Source of the DNA: Nitriliruptoraceae bacterium
GTDB lineage: Bacteria > Actinomycetota > Nitriliruptoria > Nitriliruptorales > Nitriliruptoraceae
NCBI GenBank assembly: GCA_003558435.1
Contig: PWLR01000241.1
Span: 1 to 64,000, forward strand
Reading direction: 5' to 3'
DNA length: 64,000 bases
Shown: one piece after another, positions 46,375 through 54,918 of the stretch
Numbering within the stretch: the stretch's first letter is position 1
How the letters are laid out: every line of letters begins with the position of its first letter
The notes under the pieces: model-generated
What the model was told of the DNA's origin: nothing
Database searches by the model: none
Seen by the model: the letters and a program-made list of their open reading frames with translations, nothing else
Translations under genes and position numbers: made by a program

Positions 46375-46436
46375 CGGCACGCCCCTTCCGGGCCCGTGCA
46401 GGGACAGCAGGAACCAGCGGCGCGCGATCCGAACGC

Positions 46437-46838
46437 TCAGTCTCCGCCCAGCGCGGCGCGGACGGCGGGGCCGAGATCCTCGCCCAGCGGCGCAGGACCA
46501 TCGATCAGCGATCCTTCGGCGCGGATCTCGCCGGTTGCGACCCACCACAACACGACGGCGTCGGCCCAACGCTCCGGCAGGGTCGCGGCCCACTCCCGGG
46601 CCGACCGGCCGTCATCGAGGTGGCCGTCGCACCACGCATCGTCGCCCTCGTCCTCGGCGCAATCACGGCACAGCGCCTCGAAGGTGGTGGGGCCGCAGGT
46701 CGGCAACAGTCGCGGTGCGGCCTCGCACCGGTCGCAGGTGCCGGCGGTCACCGAACGGGGACCGAACTCGGTGGCATCGAGCCACGGCGCGGCCTCGAGC
46801 AGAGCCTGCCGCAGTTCTGCTCGTTTCGCACGGATCAC
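46437..46838 (-). CDS. Hypothetical protein with CxxC pairs
   Basis: CDRCEAAPRLLPTCGPTTFEALCRDC zinc-ribbon-like; GTG start at 46838. Confidence 0.5.
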   Translation of the reverse strand: MIRAKRAELRQALLEAAPWLDATEFGPRSVTAGTCDRCEAAPRLLPTCGPTTFEALCRDCAEDEGDDAWCDGHLDDGRSAREWAATLPERWADAVVLWWVATGEIRAEGSLIDGPAPLGEDLGPAVRAALGGD

Positions 46839-46892
46839 GGACCCCCCCGGAGCTGACGGGCGTGGTGCGGCGCGGGCCTGTGCTCGCCGGCT

Positions 46893-46952
46893 GGGGTCAT
46901 GCCGTGTGGGGTCATGCCGTGTGGGGTCATGCCGTGTGGGGTCATGCCGTGT
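46893..46952. repeat. Tandem repeat, 15-bp unit GGGGTCATGCCGTGT x4 (perfect)
   Basis: Four identical adjacent copies; the last contains the stop codon of the minus-strand RDD gene. Confidence 0.95.
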
Positions 46953-47520
46953 GAACCACCCAGGTTCCGGCGAGATGATCGTGATAGCCCCGATGGCGAT
47001 CGAAGGCGGAGATCGAAACGGCGATCCCGAGCCAGGCAGCCAGCGACAACGCGTCACCGAGCGCGGGTGGTGGGATGACCTGGAAGGCCCAGTAGAGGTT
47101 CCGGATGATCGCCGCACGCAGATCGGGCGGGGTGCCGCTCTCGGTGCGGACGGTCAGTTTCAGCGCACGCTTGCCCAGCGTGGCGCCCGTCGAGGACTCC
47201 ATGAGCGCGCCGTAGGTCAGGAACGCCACCGCCTGCACCACCGCGAACAGGTAGGCATCCGCGTCCAGGCCGGCGAGCGTGCGCACCCCGGCGAGCGGGA
47301 GACCGACGATCAGGGCGTCGAGGAACTTGGCGACGGAACGCCGACCCAGGCCAGCGGCGACAGCTCGAGCCGGGGTGTTCGCAACGGGTGGCATCGGTCC
47401 CGGCGGGGAGCCGGGTGGGTCGTCGGCCGGCGGGTGCGTCGGGGGTCGGGGCACGTCCGGTCGCTCGCGGTCGTCGCTCACACCGGGCCCCGGTCGCTGG
47501 TCGCTGGTCGTCGGGTCCAC
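46942..47520 (-). CDS. RDD-family membrane protein
   Basis: RRSVAKFLDALIVGLPL, ESSTGATLGKRALKLTVRTESGTPPDLRAAIIRNLYW, GYHDHLAGTWVV. Confidence 0.88.
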   Translation of the reverse strand: MDPTTSDQRPGPGVSDDRERPDVPRPPTHPPADDPPGSPPGPMPPVANTPARAVAAGLGRRSVAKFLDALIVGLPLAGVRTLAGLDADAYLFAVVQAVAFLTYGALMESSTGATLGKRALKLTVRTESGTPPDLRAAIIRNLYWAFQVIPPPALGDALSLAAWLGIAVSISAFDRHRGYHDHLAGTWVVHTA

Positions 47521-47603
47521 CCGATGGTAGGACGAGCGCTCGCGCGACGCGACGGGACCACGACCGCTGTGGTCGTGGCCCCAGCGGTCTCGGTACCGGC
47601 GGC

Positions 47604-48257
47604 TCAGCCGACCTTGATGACCGAGGTGCCGTCGGCGAACACGTCGTGCCAGCCCTGCCGCGTGGCGGTGTTGCTGTTGATCGTCACGGCGATCGCGATG
47701 GTCGCACCGAGCGACAGCAGCGGCGCGAGCAGCGTGCCGAGGATCGGGATGATCCCGACGAGACCGACGGCGAGGTAGGCGTTGCGCTTGATGGCCTGCT
47801 CGAGGGTGGGGTGCTGGCCGTCCGGCCCGCGCACCTCGATCTTGAGGAGCATCTTGCCGACGGTCTGGCCGCGGCTGGACTCCATGAACGCGAAGTACCC
47901 GACGACCAGCGCGGTGCTGATCAGGGTCGAGATCGCACTGGCGATGAACCCACCGCCCGTGCCGCCGGCCATCGCGCCGAAGATGAGTCCGAGCACCAGG
48001 AAGACCACGAGGAAGCCGTAGACCACGCCCAGGAGGATGCCGTCGATCAGCTTCGCGAGGAACCGGGTCACGAGGTCCGCCGGCTGGCCGATGCCCGTGG
48101 ATGCCTGGGGTGCCGCGGGTGCCTGGGGTGCACGTGGTGCCGCGGGTGCCTGGGGTGCACGTGGGGGCGGTGGTTGCGCCGTTGCGGGTGGGCCGGCGGG
48201 TGGCACGACCGGCGAGGTGGCGTCGCCGGAGGGCGGGACGTTGTGATCTTCGGGCAC
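47604..48257 (-). CDS. RDD-family membrane protein with Pro/Ala/Gln-rich N-terminus
   Basis: LVTRFLAKLIDGILLGVVYGF, ESSRGQTVGKMLLKIEVRGPDG, RQGWHDVFADGTSVI; GTG at 48257 with GGAGG. Confidence 0.88.
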   Translation of the reverse strand: MPEDHNVPPSGDATSPVVPPAGPPATAQPPPPRAPQAPAAPRAPQAPAAPQASTGIGQPADLVTRFLAKLIDGILLGVVYGFLVVFLVLGLIFGAMAGGTGGGFIASAISTLISTALVVGYFAFMESSRGQTVGKMLLKIEVRGPDGQHPTLEQAIKRNAYLAVGLVGIIPILGTLLAPLLSLGATIAIAVTINSNTATRQGWHDVFADGTSVIKVG

Positions 48258-48514
48258 GGTGATGCCTCCAGGGGGTCGGGACGGACGGGGCATCTGCTCG
48301 CCCCGCTGCTGTCCGGCCGACGTGCCGGTTGGCATCGCCGACCGGATCACACCCTAATTGGACACTTGATCATGAGCAATGGGTGCTCACTCCGTCGCTG
48401 CCCGATCAGTGCCGGTCGGGGGGCGCGGAGCGGATGCGCCTTCCGGGCCGGGGAGCCATAGTCTGCGAGTCCCGGCCCGAGCGCGATCTCGAGCCCAGAC
48501 CAGGAGTTCCAACC

Positions 48515-49576
48515 GTGGCCACGCACCGCATCGCGATCCTCGGCGGCGACGGGATCGGCCCAGAGGTCGTCGCCGAGGGCATCAAGGTCCTCGACCGGCT
48601 CGAACGGCTGGAGGGCTTCACCACCGAACGCGTCGAGTACGACCTCGGCGGGCGGCGCTACCTCGAGACGGGTGAGGTGCTGAGCGACGCCACCCTGGAG
48701 GAGCTCCGCGGCTTCGATGCGATCTACCTCGGCGCGGTCGGCACCCCCGAGGTGCCCCCGGGGGTGATCGAGCGTGGCTTGCTGCTGAAACTCCGGTTCG
48801 CCTTCGACCAGTACGTCAACCTGCGACCGGTCAAGCTCTATCCGGGTGTCAGCTCACCGATCGCGGGGCTGACCCCCGACCGGTGCGACTTCGTGGTGAT
48901 CCGCGAGAACACCGAAGGCGTGTACGCCGGGGCGGGCGGGGTGCTCTACCAGGGCACGGCGGCCGAGGTCGCGACCCAGGAGAGCGTCAACACCCGGCAT
49001 GGGGTGGAACGGGTGCTTCGCTACGCCTTCGAGACCGCTCGGGCCCGAGCCGGCAAGCTCACGCTCGTGCACAAGACCAACGTGTTGGTGCACGCGGGTG
49101 GCCTGTGGATGCGCACCTTCGAGGAGGTCGGCGACGCCGACTACCCGGACGTGGAGCGCGACTACATCCACGTCGACGCCGCTTGCCTGTACTTCGTGAC
49201 CGAACCGTGGCGGTTCGACGTCGCCGTGACCGAGAACCTGTTCGGTGACATCATCACCGACCTGGGTGCGGCGGTGCAGGGTGGGATGGGCTTGGCCGCG
49301 TCGGGGAACATCGATCCGACCCGCACGAGCCCGTCGATGTTCGAACCGGTCCACGGCTCGGCTCCCGACATCGTCGGCACGGGCAGGGCCGACCCGATCG
49401 CAGCGGTCATCAGCTTGGGGCAGATGCTGGCCTTCCTCGGGGAGGACGCCGCCGCACGGGTGGACCGCGCCGTTGCCGCGCTGCTGGCCGAGCGCTCGGG
49501 CCGCGTCCCGGACGGCGTGGGATACTCGACCACGGACGTGGGAGACGAGTTGTCGGGTCTCGTGGAGACCGCCTGA
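48515..49576 (+). CDS. leuB: 3-isopropylmalate dehydrogenase
   Basis: [80 protein letters not shown] with AGGAG. Confidence 0.9.
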   Translation: MATHRIAILGGDGIGPEVVAEGIKVLDRLERLEGFTTERVEYDLGGRRYLETGEVLSDATLEELRGFDAIYLGAVGTPEVPPGVIERGLLLKLRFAFDQYVNLRPVKLYPGVSSPIAGLTPDRCDFVVIRENTEGVYAGAGGVLYQGTAAEVATQESVNTRHGVERVLRYAFETARARAGKLTLVHKTNVLVHAGGLWMRTFEEVGDADYPDVERDYIHVDAACLYFVTEPWRFDVAVTENLFGDIITDLGAAVQGGMGLAASGNIDPTRTSPSMFEPVHGSAPDIVGTGRADPIAAVISLGQMLAFLGEDAAARVDRAVAALLAERSGRVPDGVGYSTTDVGDELSGLVETA

Positions 49577-49645
49577 ACGCGCTTGCCCGGGTGCGACCGG
49601 CATCCGGGCCCGCCGTTCGATCATGCCATCGACGAGGGAGTCACG

Positions 49646-50575
49646 ATGCCGTTCCCGAAGGCCGAGAAGATCTGGATGGACGGGGAGTTCGTCGACTGGG
49701 ACGACGCCACCGTGCACGTGCTCACGCCGACGCTCCACTACGGCTACGGCGTGTTCGAGGGGATCCGCGCCTACCCGACCGATGCCGGGCCGGCCCTGTT
49801 CCAGCTGCGTCCCCACCTCGAACGGTTGTTGCGCTCGGCGAGGCTCTATCCACCGCTCGACACCGTCCCGTGGACCGTCGACGACCTCGTCGAGGTGGTG
49901 GAACAACTGGTCCGCATCAACGGCCACACGGAGGGGTGTTACGTCCGCCCGACGATCATCCTCGGCTACGGCGAGATCGGGTTGAACCCGTTGCCCTCCA
50001 CGCCGCAGACCGCGATCGCCACCTGGCAGTGGGGCAGCTACCTCGGCGAGGACGCCCTGGTCAACGGCGTGCGCTGCATGATCAGCTCCTACCGTCGCAT
50101 CGGCAAGAACACGATCCCGCCCGCAGGCAAAGCCAACGGGCAGTACCTCAACTCCTCGCTCGCGAAGGTGGAGGCGATCCGGGCCGGCTACGACGAGGCC
50201 ATCATGCTCTCCGAGGACGGGTTCGTGGCCGAGGGCACCGGCGAGAACCTGTTCGTGGTCACCGACGGGGTGATCAGGACCCCACCGCTGCACGACGGAC
50301 CGCTCGGTGGCATCACCCGCGCGAGCGTGATGACCATCGCACGCGACCTCGGTTTCGAGGTGGTCGAGACCTCGCTGGTGCGTACCGACCTGTTCCTGGC
50401 CGACGAGATCTTCCTGACGGGTACGGCCGCGGAACTCACCCCCGTGCGCGAGATCGCCGGCTACGAGATCGGCACCCGGGGACCGGTCACGGAGGCGGTG
50501 CAGTCGACCTTCCTGGACACCGTCCGGGGCAAGGTCGAGGCCTACCATGACTGGCTGCACGTGGTCACCATGTGA
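49646..50575 (+). CDS. ilvE: Branched-chain amino acid aminotransferase
   Basis: HYGYGVFEGIRAY, GKANGQYLNSSLAKVEAIRAGYDEAIMLSEDGFVAEGTGENLF. Confidence 0.93.
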   Translation: MPFPKAEKIWMDGEFVDWDDATVHVLTPTLHYGYGVFEGIRAYPTDAGPALFQLRPHLERLLRSARLYPPLDTVPWTVDDLVEVVEQLVRINGHTEGCYVRPTIILGYGEIGLNPLPSTPQTAIATWQWGSYLGEDALVNGVRCMISSYRRIGKNTIPPAGKANGQYLNSSLAKVEAIRAGYDEAIMLSEDGFVAEGTGENLFVVTDGVIRTPPLHDGPLGGITRASVMTIARDLGFEVVETSLVRTDLFLADEIFLTGTAAELTPVREIAGYEIGTRGPVTEAVQSTFLDTVRGKVEAYHDWLHVVTM

Positions 50576-50624
50576 CGACCCCTGCCACCTGCCGGAGCAC
50601 GTCCATGACCCGCCCGTCCCACCG

Positions 50625-51734
50625 ATGACCGCCGACACGTTCGGTCCGGCCCCCGGTACCCCTCGCGCACCGGCCGCCCCGTCGCGCGCCGCGGCGGCAT
50701 CGCGTCCACCTTCGCTGCGCTCCCGGATCGTCCGCGGTCTGGTCGTGGCCGCGATCCAGACCCTGCGGCGCGTCAGCGGTGGTGGCACCCCCGACCTCGA
50801 TTGGGCGGAGAGCGAACTCGAGGAGTACGCCCTCGGTGTGAGGACCGGGCTGGAGCGGCTGACGGCCCGGTTGCCGACCGCCGGAGACATGAGCGTGCGC
50901 GAGGAGTCCGACGCGCCCGTGCCGGGTCTCTGGGTGGTCGACGGGCGCGCCCGGCTCGACCCGGGCCACGGGGGCGATGGCGACGAGGTGGCGAGCACGC
51001 AACGTGTCGTGCTCCACCTGCACGGTGGCGCGTACTTCTGCGGCTCGCCGCGCACCCACCGGGGCCTGGGCAGGGCGCTCTCGCGCACCGCCCGCGCCGC
51101 GGTCTTCCTACCGGAGTACCGGCTCATGCCGGAACACGTCTTCCCGGCCGCGCTCGACGACGCCTACGCGACCTACCGTTGGCTGATCGAGGACGAGGGC
51201 GTCGCGCCCGAACGGCTCGCGGTCACCGGCGACTCCGCGGGTGGTGGGATGGCTGCGGCGTTGTTGGTGCGGCTCCGTGACGAGGGGCTGCCCCTCCCCG
51301 CCTGCTACGTGGGGATGTCGCCCTGGACCGACCTGGCGGGCACCGGCGAATCGATGACCGAACTCGACGGCACCGATCCCTGGCTCTCGGCGGCGATGAT
51401 CACCGTGGGGGCCCGCGCGTATGCCGGCGATGCACCGCTCGACCATCCCCTGCTCTCGCCCCACTACGCCGACCTGACCGGGCTGCCCCCGACGCTGGTG
51501 CACGTCGGTGGTGACGAGGTGTTGCTCGACGACGCGGTGCGGTTCGTCGAGGCGTGCCGGGCGGCCGGTGTGGACGCCTCGCTCGGACGCTTCGAAGGCC
51601 TGTGGCACATGTTCCAGGTGTTCCCGGGCATGCCGGAATCCCGAGACGCGTTGCGTGAGATCGGCGCGTTCGTGCGGCGACACATCCCGGACCACCCGGC
51701 CGGCCCGGCCGGAGCGTCGGACCGCGCGTCCTGA
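50625..51734 (+). CDS. Alpha/beta hydrolase (HSL/lipase family)
   Basis: LHLHGGAYFCGSPRTHRGL, VTGDSAGGGMAAALLVRL, HVGGDEVLLDDAVRF. Confidence 0.9.
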   Translation: MTADTFGPAPGTPRAPAAPSRAAAASRPPSLRSRIVRGLVVAAIQTLRRVSGGGTPDLDWAESELEEYALGVRTGLERLTARLPTAGDMSVREESDAPVPGLWVVDGRARLDPGHGGDGDEVASTQRVVLHLHGGAYFCGSPRTHRGLGRALSRTARAAVFLPEYRLMPEHVFPAALDDAYATYRWLIEDEGVAPERLAVTGDSAGGGMAAALLVRLRDEGLPLPACYVGMSPWTDLAGTGESMTELDGTDPWLSAAMITVGARAYAGDAPLDHPLLSPHYADLTGLPPTLVHVGGDEVLLDDAVRFVEACRAAGVDASLGRFEGLWHMFQVFPGMPESRDALREIGAFVRRHIPDHPAGPAGASDRAS

Positions 51735-51788
51735 CGGGTCCGACGACCCGTCGCCGAGCACCGCCACTGCGCGGACAGGAGTGATCCG

Positions 51789-53018
51789 ATGGCCGAGAAC
51801 GACGTCGACCTCGACCGTATCGACGCGGCGGGCTACCCGGCGTTCCTCGCGGCGTTCGACGAGGTCTTCGGGCAGAGCCACGCGGACGACGAGGTCGAAC
51901 GCTCGAAACGCACGGCGGAGTTCGACCGGTTCCTCGCGGCTCGCCGTGCCGGACAGGTGGTCGGCACGGCCGGGGCGTTCAGTTTCGACATCTCCCTGCC
52001 GTGGGCGCCGGCTGCCGGATGCGCCGGGATGACGATGGTCAGCGTTCGTGCCGACCACCGGCGACGCGGTCTGCTCACCCGGATGATGTCGCAACTGCTC
52101 GACGACGCCGAACAGCGCGGTGAGCCCTTCGCCGCACTCTGGGCCTCCGAGGGACCCATCTACGGACGCTACGGCTTCGGGCCCGGCATCCCCACCGGGA
52201 CCATCCGGATCGAGCGTGATCACGCGCGCTTCCGCTCGGAGACGGTGATGGGGGAGGTCGAGCTGGTCGACGCCGAGGAGGCGGCTCACCGGTTCCCGGC
52301 GATCCATGACGCTGCCCGCCGGCACCGGCACGGGACGATGTCGCGCAACGACGCGTGGTGGGCGCGCGAGCTGGCCGACCCCCCGGAGCGGCGTGGGGGT
52401 GCCGGAGCGAAGCGCTACGCCATCATCGGCGATCGGGGCAACGATCGTGGCTACGCGATCCACCGGCTCCGTCCGCGATGGGACGAGGGTGTCCCGCGCG
52501 GCACCGTCGAGGTCCAGGAGTTGGTCGCCACCGACGCCGACGCCCACCGATCGCTGTGGCGCTTCGTCATCGACACCGACCTCGCATCGGTGACCACCGC
52601 CGGGAGCCTCCCGGTCGACGACCCCATCGCGGTGCTGCTCGAGGATCCGGTCCGCAACCGCCCCTCGCTCGGCTGGCCCGTCTACCTACGGCTGGTCGAC
52701 CTACCCGCGGCCGTGATGTCGCGGGGCTATCGCACGGACGACACGTTGACACTCCGCGTGCACGACCGCTTCCGGCCGCGCAACGACGGCACCTGGCGTG
52801 TGGCGGTCGTCGACGGTGTGGCCAGCTGCGAGGCCGTCGGGGGCCCGGCCGATCTCGAGCTGGATGCGACCTCGCTGGCCACCATCGCGCTCGGGGGTGT
52901 GCGGGTGACCAGTCTCGCGGCGGCCGGAGTGGTCACCGCATCCACGCCCGATGCCGTGCCCCGCCTGGAGCGGCTGCTCGCGACCGACGTCGCTCCTTGG
53001 CACGGCAGTATGTTCTGA
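51789..53018 (+). CDS. Eis-like GNAT N-acetyltransferase
   Basis: MTMVSVRADHRRRGLLTRMMSQLLDDAEQRGEPFAALWASEGPIYGRYGFG; SCP2-like C-terminus ending in WHGSMF. Confidence 0.85.
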   Translation: MAENDVDLDRIDAAGYPAFLAAFDEVFGQSHADDEVERSKRTAEFDRFLAARRAGQVVGTAGAFSFDISLPWAPAAGCAGMTMVSVRADHRRRGLLTRMMSQLLDDAEQRGEPFAALWASEGPIYGRYGFGPGIPTGTIRIERDHARFRSETVMGEVELVDAEEAAHRFPAIHDAARRHRHGTMSRNDAWWARELADPPERRGGAGAKRYAIIGDRGNDRGYAIHRLRPRWDEGVPRGTVEVQELVATDADAHRSLWRFVIDTDLASVTTAGSLPVDDPIAVLLEDPVRNRPSLGWPVYLRLVDLPAAVMSRGYRTDDTLTLRVHDRFRPRNDGTWRVAVVDGVASCEAVGGPADLELDATSLATIALGGVRVTSLAAAGVVTASTPDAVPRLERLLATDVAPWHGSMF

Positions 53019-53060
53019 CCGACGTCGACCGGGAGTTCGACCGATGCAGCAGTTCACCTC

Positions 53061-54278
53061 ATGAGCGCTGGCCCCCGACCGGTCCGCATCGACGTCGAGG
53101 ACGCGCTCGAGTACGCACGAGCGGTGGTCACGCACTTCCACGAGGACGAGACCGACGAACAGCTGCAGCCCTGGTTGCCGGAACTCCGGGCCGACGACTA
53201 CCGGGCATGGGTGGTCCGTGACCGTGGCGACATCGTGGCCAACTACGGCGCTTACGGGATGGATGTCTCCCTGCCCGGTGCCGGCACGGTGCCCGTGGCA
53301 GGGGTCACGGCGGTCGGGGTGTCGCAGTTCCACCGCCGGAGGGGGCTGCTGACCGCGATGATGACGGCGGCGTTGGACGAGGCGGTCGAAGCCGGCGAAG
53401 CGGCCGCGCTGCTCTTCGCCTCGGAATCGGCGATCTACGGTCGCTACGGGTTCGGGGTCGTGGCACCGAGCGTCAGCCACCGCATCAGCCGTCCCGCCCC
53501 GTTCCGCGACCCCGTCGATGTCCGGTTGGTGGAACCGATCGCCCCCGGTGCGGCGCTCGAGACCTGGCCGGGTGTCTACGAAGATTTGCGCCGCCAGCGG
53601 GCGGGTGCGGTGAGCCGCAACCACGCGATCTGGCGCCGGATGTTGCTCGAGGACCCCCCGGCGTGGCGGGATGGCGCGAGCGCTCGCCGACTGGCACAGG
53701 TACCCGGACGCGGGTACGCGATGTACCGGATCAAGGAGGGCTCCGATCGCGGCCTGCCCGCGGGAGAGGTGCGTGTGAGCGAGTTGGTCGCGACCGACCC
53801 GGTGGCCGAGGCGGCCTTGTGGCAGCACGTGTGCGACATCGACCTCACCACGAGCATCCGTGCCGGGTTGCGCCCGCCCGACGACGTGCTGCCCGAGTTG
53901 CTGGGGGACCGGCTGCGGGCGGGGTCCCGGGTCGGTCCACCGCTCTACGCGCGCCTGCTCGATGTCGCGACCGCCTTCCGTGCTCGTTCCTACGCGGCCT
54001 CGGGAACCCTGACCTTCGAGGTCGTGGACGGCACGCGCGATCAGTCGGGGACCTACCGACTGGAGGTCGAAGCCGACGCCGTGGAGGTGCACCCCACCGC
54101 TGCGGAACCCGAGGTGACGATGCCGGTCGACGTGGCCGCGTCGGTCTGGCTCGGTGGTGTGCGCGCTACGCAACTGCTGGCGGCGCGTCGCCTGACCGAG
54201 CACGCCCCGGGCGCCGCGGCCCGGATCGACCGCCTGGTCGCGGTCGACCGGGCTCCGTGGACGCCCTTCGAGTTCTGA
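53061..54278 (+). CDS. Eis-like GNAT N-acetyltransferase (tandem paralogue)
   Basis: VTAVGVSQFHRRRGLLTAMMTAALDEAVEAGEAAALLFASESAIYGRYGFG; C-terminus WTPFEF. Confidence 0.85.
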   Translation: MSAGPRPVRIDVEDALEYARAVVTHFHEDETDEQLQPWLPELRADDYRAWVVRDRGDIVANYGAYGMDVSLPGAGTVPVAGVTAVGVSQFHRRRGLLTAMMTAALDEAVEAGEAAALLFASESAIYGRYGFGVVAPSVSHRISRPAPFRDPVDVRLVEPIAPGAALETWPGVYEDLRRQRAGAVSRNHAIWRRMLLEDPPAWRDGASARRLAQVPGRGYAMYRIKEGSDRGLPAGEVRVSELVATDPVAEAALWQHVCDIDLTTSIRAGLRPPDDVLPELLGDRLRAGSRVGPPLYARLLDVATAFRARSYAASGTLTFEVVDGTRDQSGTYRLEVEADAVEVHPTAAEPEVTMPVDVAASVWLGGVRATQLLAARRLTEHAPGAAARIDRLVAVDRAPWTPFEF

Positions 54279-54394
54279 GCGAGCACCGGGCGGCCTCGGG
54301 TCGGCTGCGTGCGGGGCGCGAGCGGGGCAGGGGCGTCGGGCGAGTACGGTCGGCGCCTCCGGACCCGTACCCGTGCCCGACCTCAGGAGCCCGT

Positions 54395-54601
54395 ATGAGC
54401 CACGTCTACAAGAAGATCGAACTGGTGGGATCGAGCCGGGAGGGTGTCGACGACGCCATCAAGCGCGCGATCAACAAGGCCAGCGAGACGATGAAGAACC
54501 TCGACTGGTTCGAGGTCTCGGAGATCCGTGGCTGGATCAAGGACGGCGAACCCCAGCACACGCAGGTGACCATCCAGGTCGGGTTCCGGATCGAGGACTG
54601 A
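54395..54601 (+). CDS. Dodecin flavoprotein
   Basis: MSHVYKKIELVGSSREGVDDAIKRAINKASETMKNLDWFEVSEIRGWIKDGEPQHTQVTIQVGFRIED; embedded in a longer spurious ORF. Confidence 0.92.
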   Translation: MSHVYKKIELVGSSREGVDDAIKRAINKASETMKNLDWFEVSEIRGWIKDGEPQHTQVTIQVGFRIED

Positions 54602-54725
54602 GGTCTGCGGGCCGGCATCAGCGCGCCCGGGACGCTCATCCCGCGGGTCAGGGCTCGACAGCGTGACGAGTCGCCGGATACGGTTCCGGTACCCGGCCGT
54701 CGACCCATGGCCGGACGGGAGTCGC

Positions 54726-54818
54726 ATGATCCCCGGATCGATCACCACCGACGCCGCCAGGTCCTGCCTGGCGCCGCGTCGTCGTGCGATCGTGATCATC
54801 ATCGGACCGCTCCCGTAG
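54726..54818 (+). CDS. Candidate isoleucine leader peptide upstream of cimA
   Basis: MIPGSITTDAARSCLAPRRRAIVIIIGPLP*: Ile-Val-Ile-Ile-Ile codons at 54789-54803 directly before a strong hairpin; GGGAG 4 nt upstream of ATG. Confidence 0.65.
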   Translation: MIPGSITTDAARSCLAPRRRAIVIIIGPLP

Positions 54819-54867
54819 CCGGTGCGCCGGGCTGCGGGAGCGGCCTGGCAACGACCGGTCGCTCGCC
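54807..54867 (+). promoter_or_regulatory. Attenuator-like alternative hairpins upstream of cimA
   Basis: 1:2 stem CCGCTCCCGTAGCCGG/CCGGGCTGCGGGAGCGG (54807-54843); competing 2:3 pairing 54836-54845 with 54857-54867. Confidence 0.6.
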
Positions 54868-54918
54868 CCGCCACCCGGCGTCCGTCACCACGCGGAGCAA
54901 GGTGAGAGGCACAGACAG

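Noticed and set aside
44494-46593. 699-aa version of the M20 peptidase
   Set aside because: N-terminal 300 aa is antisense to the HAD gene; conserved sequence begins at ATG 45654.
46893-46952. CRISPR array
   Set aside because: 15-bp units are directly contiguous with no spacers.
48258-48514. BCAA leader peptide before leuB
   Set aside because: The short ORF there ([21 protein letters not shown]..) has no Leu/Ile/Val run or paired hairpins.
53663-54394. Upstream part of ORF 53663..54601 as a fusion with dodecin
   Set aside because: Overlaps the Eis-like gene in another frame and is Arg-rich; dodecin starts at ATG 54395.
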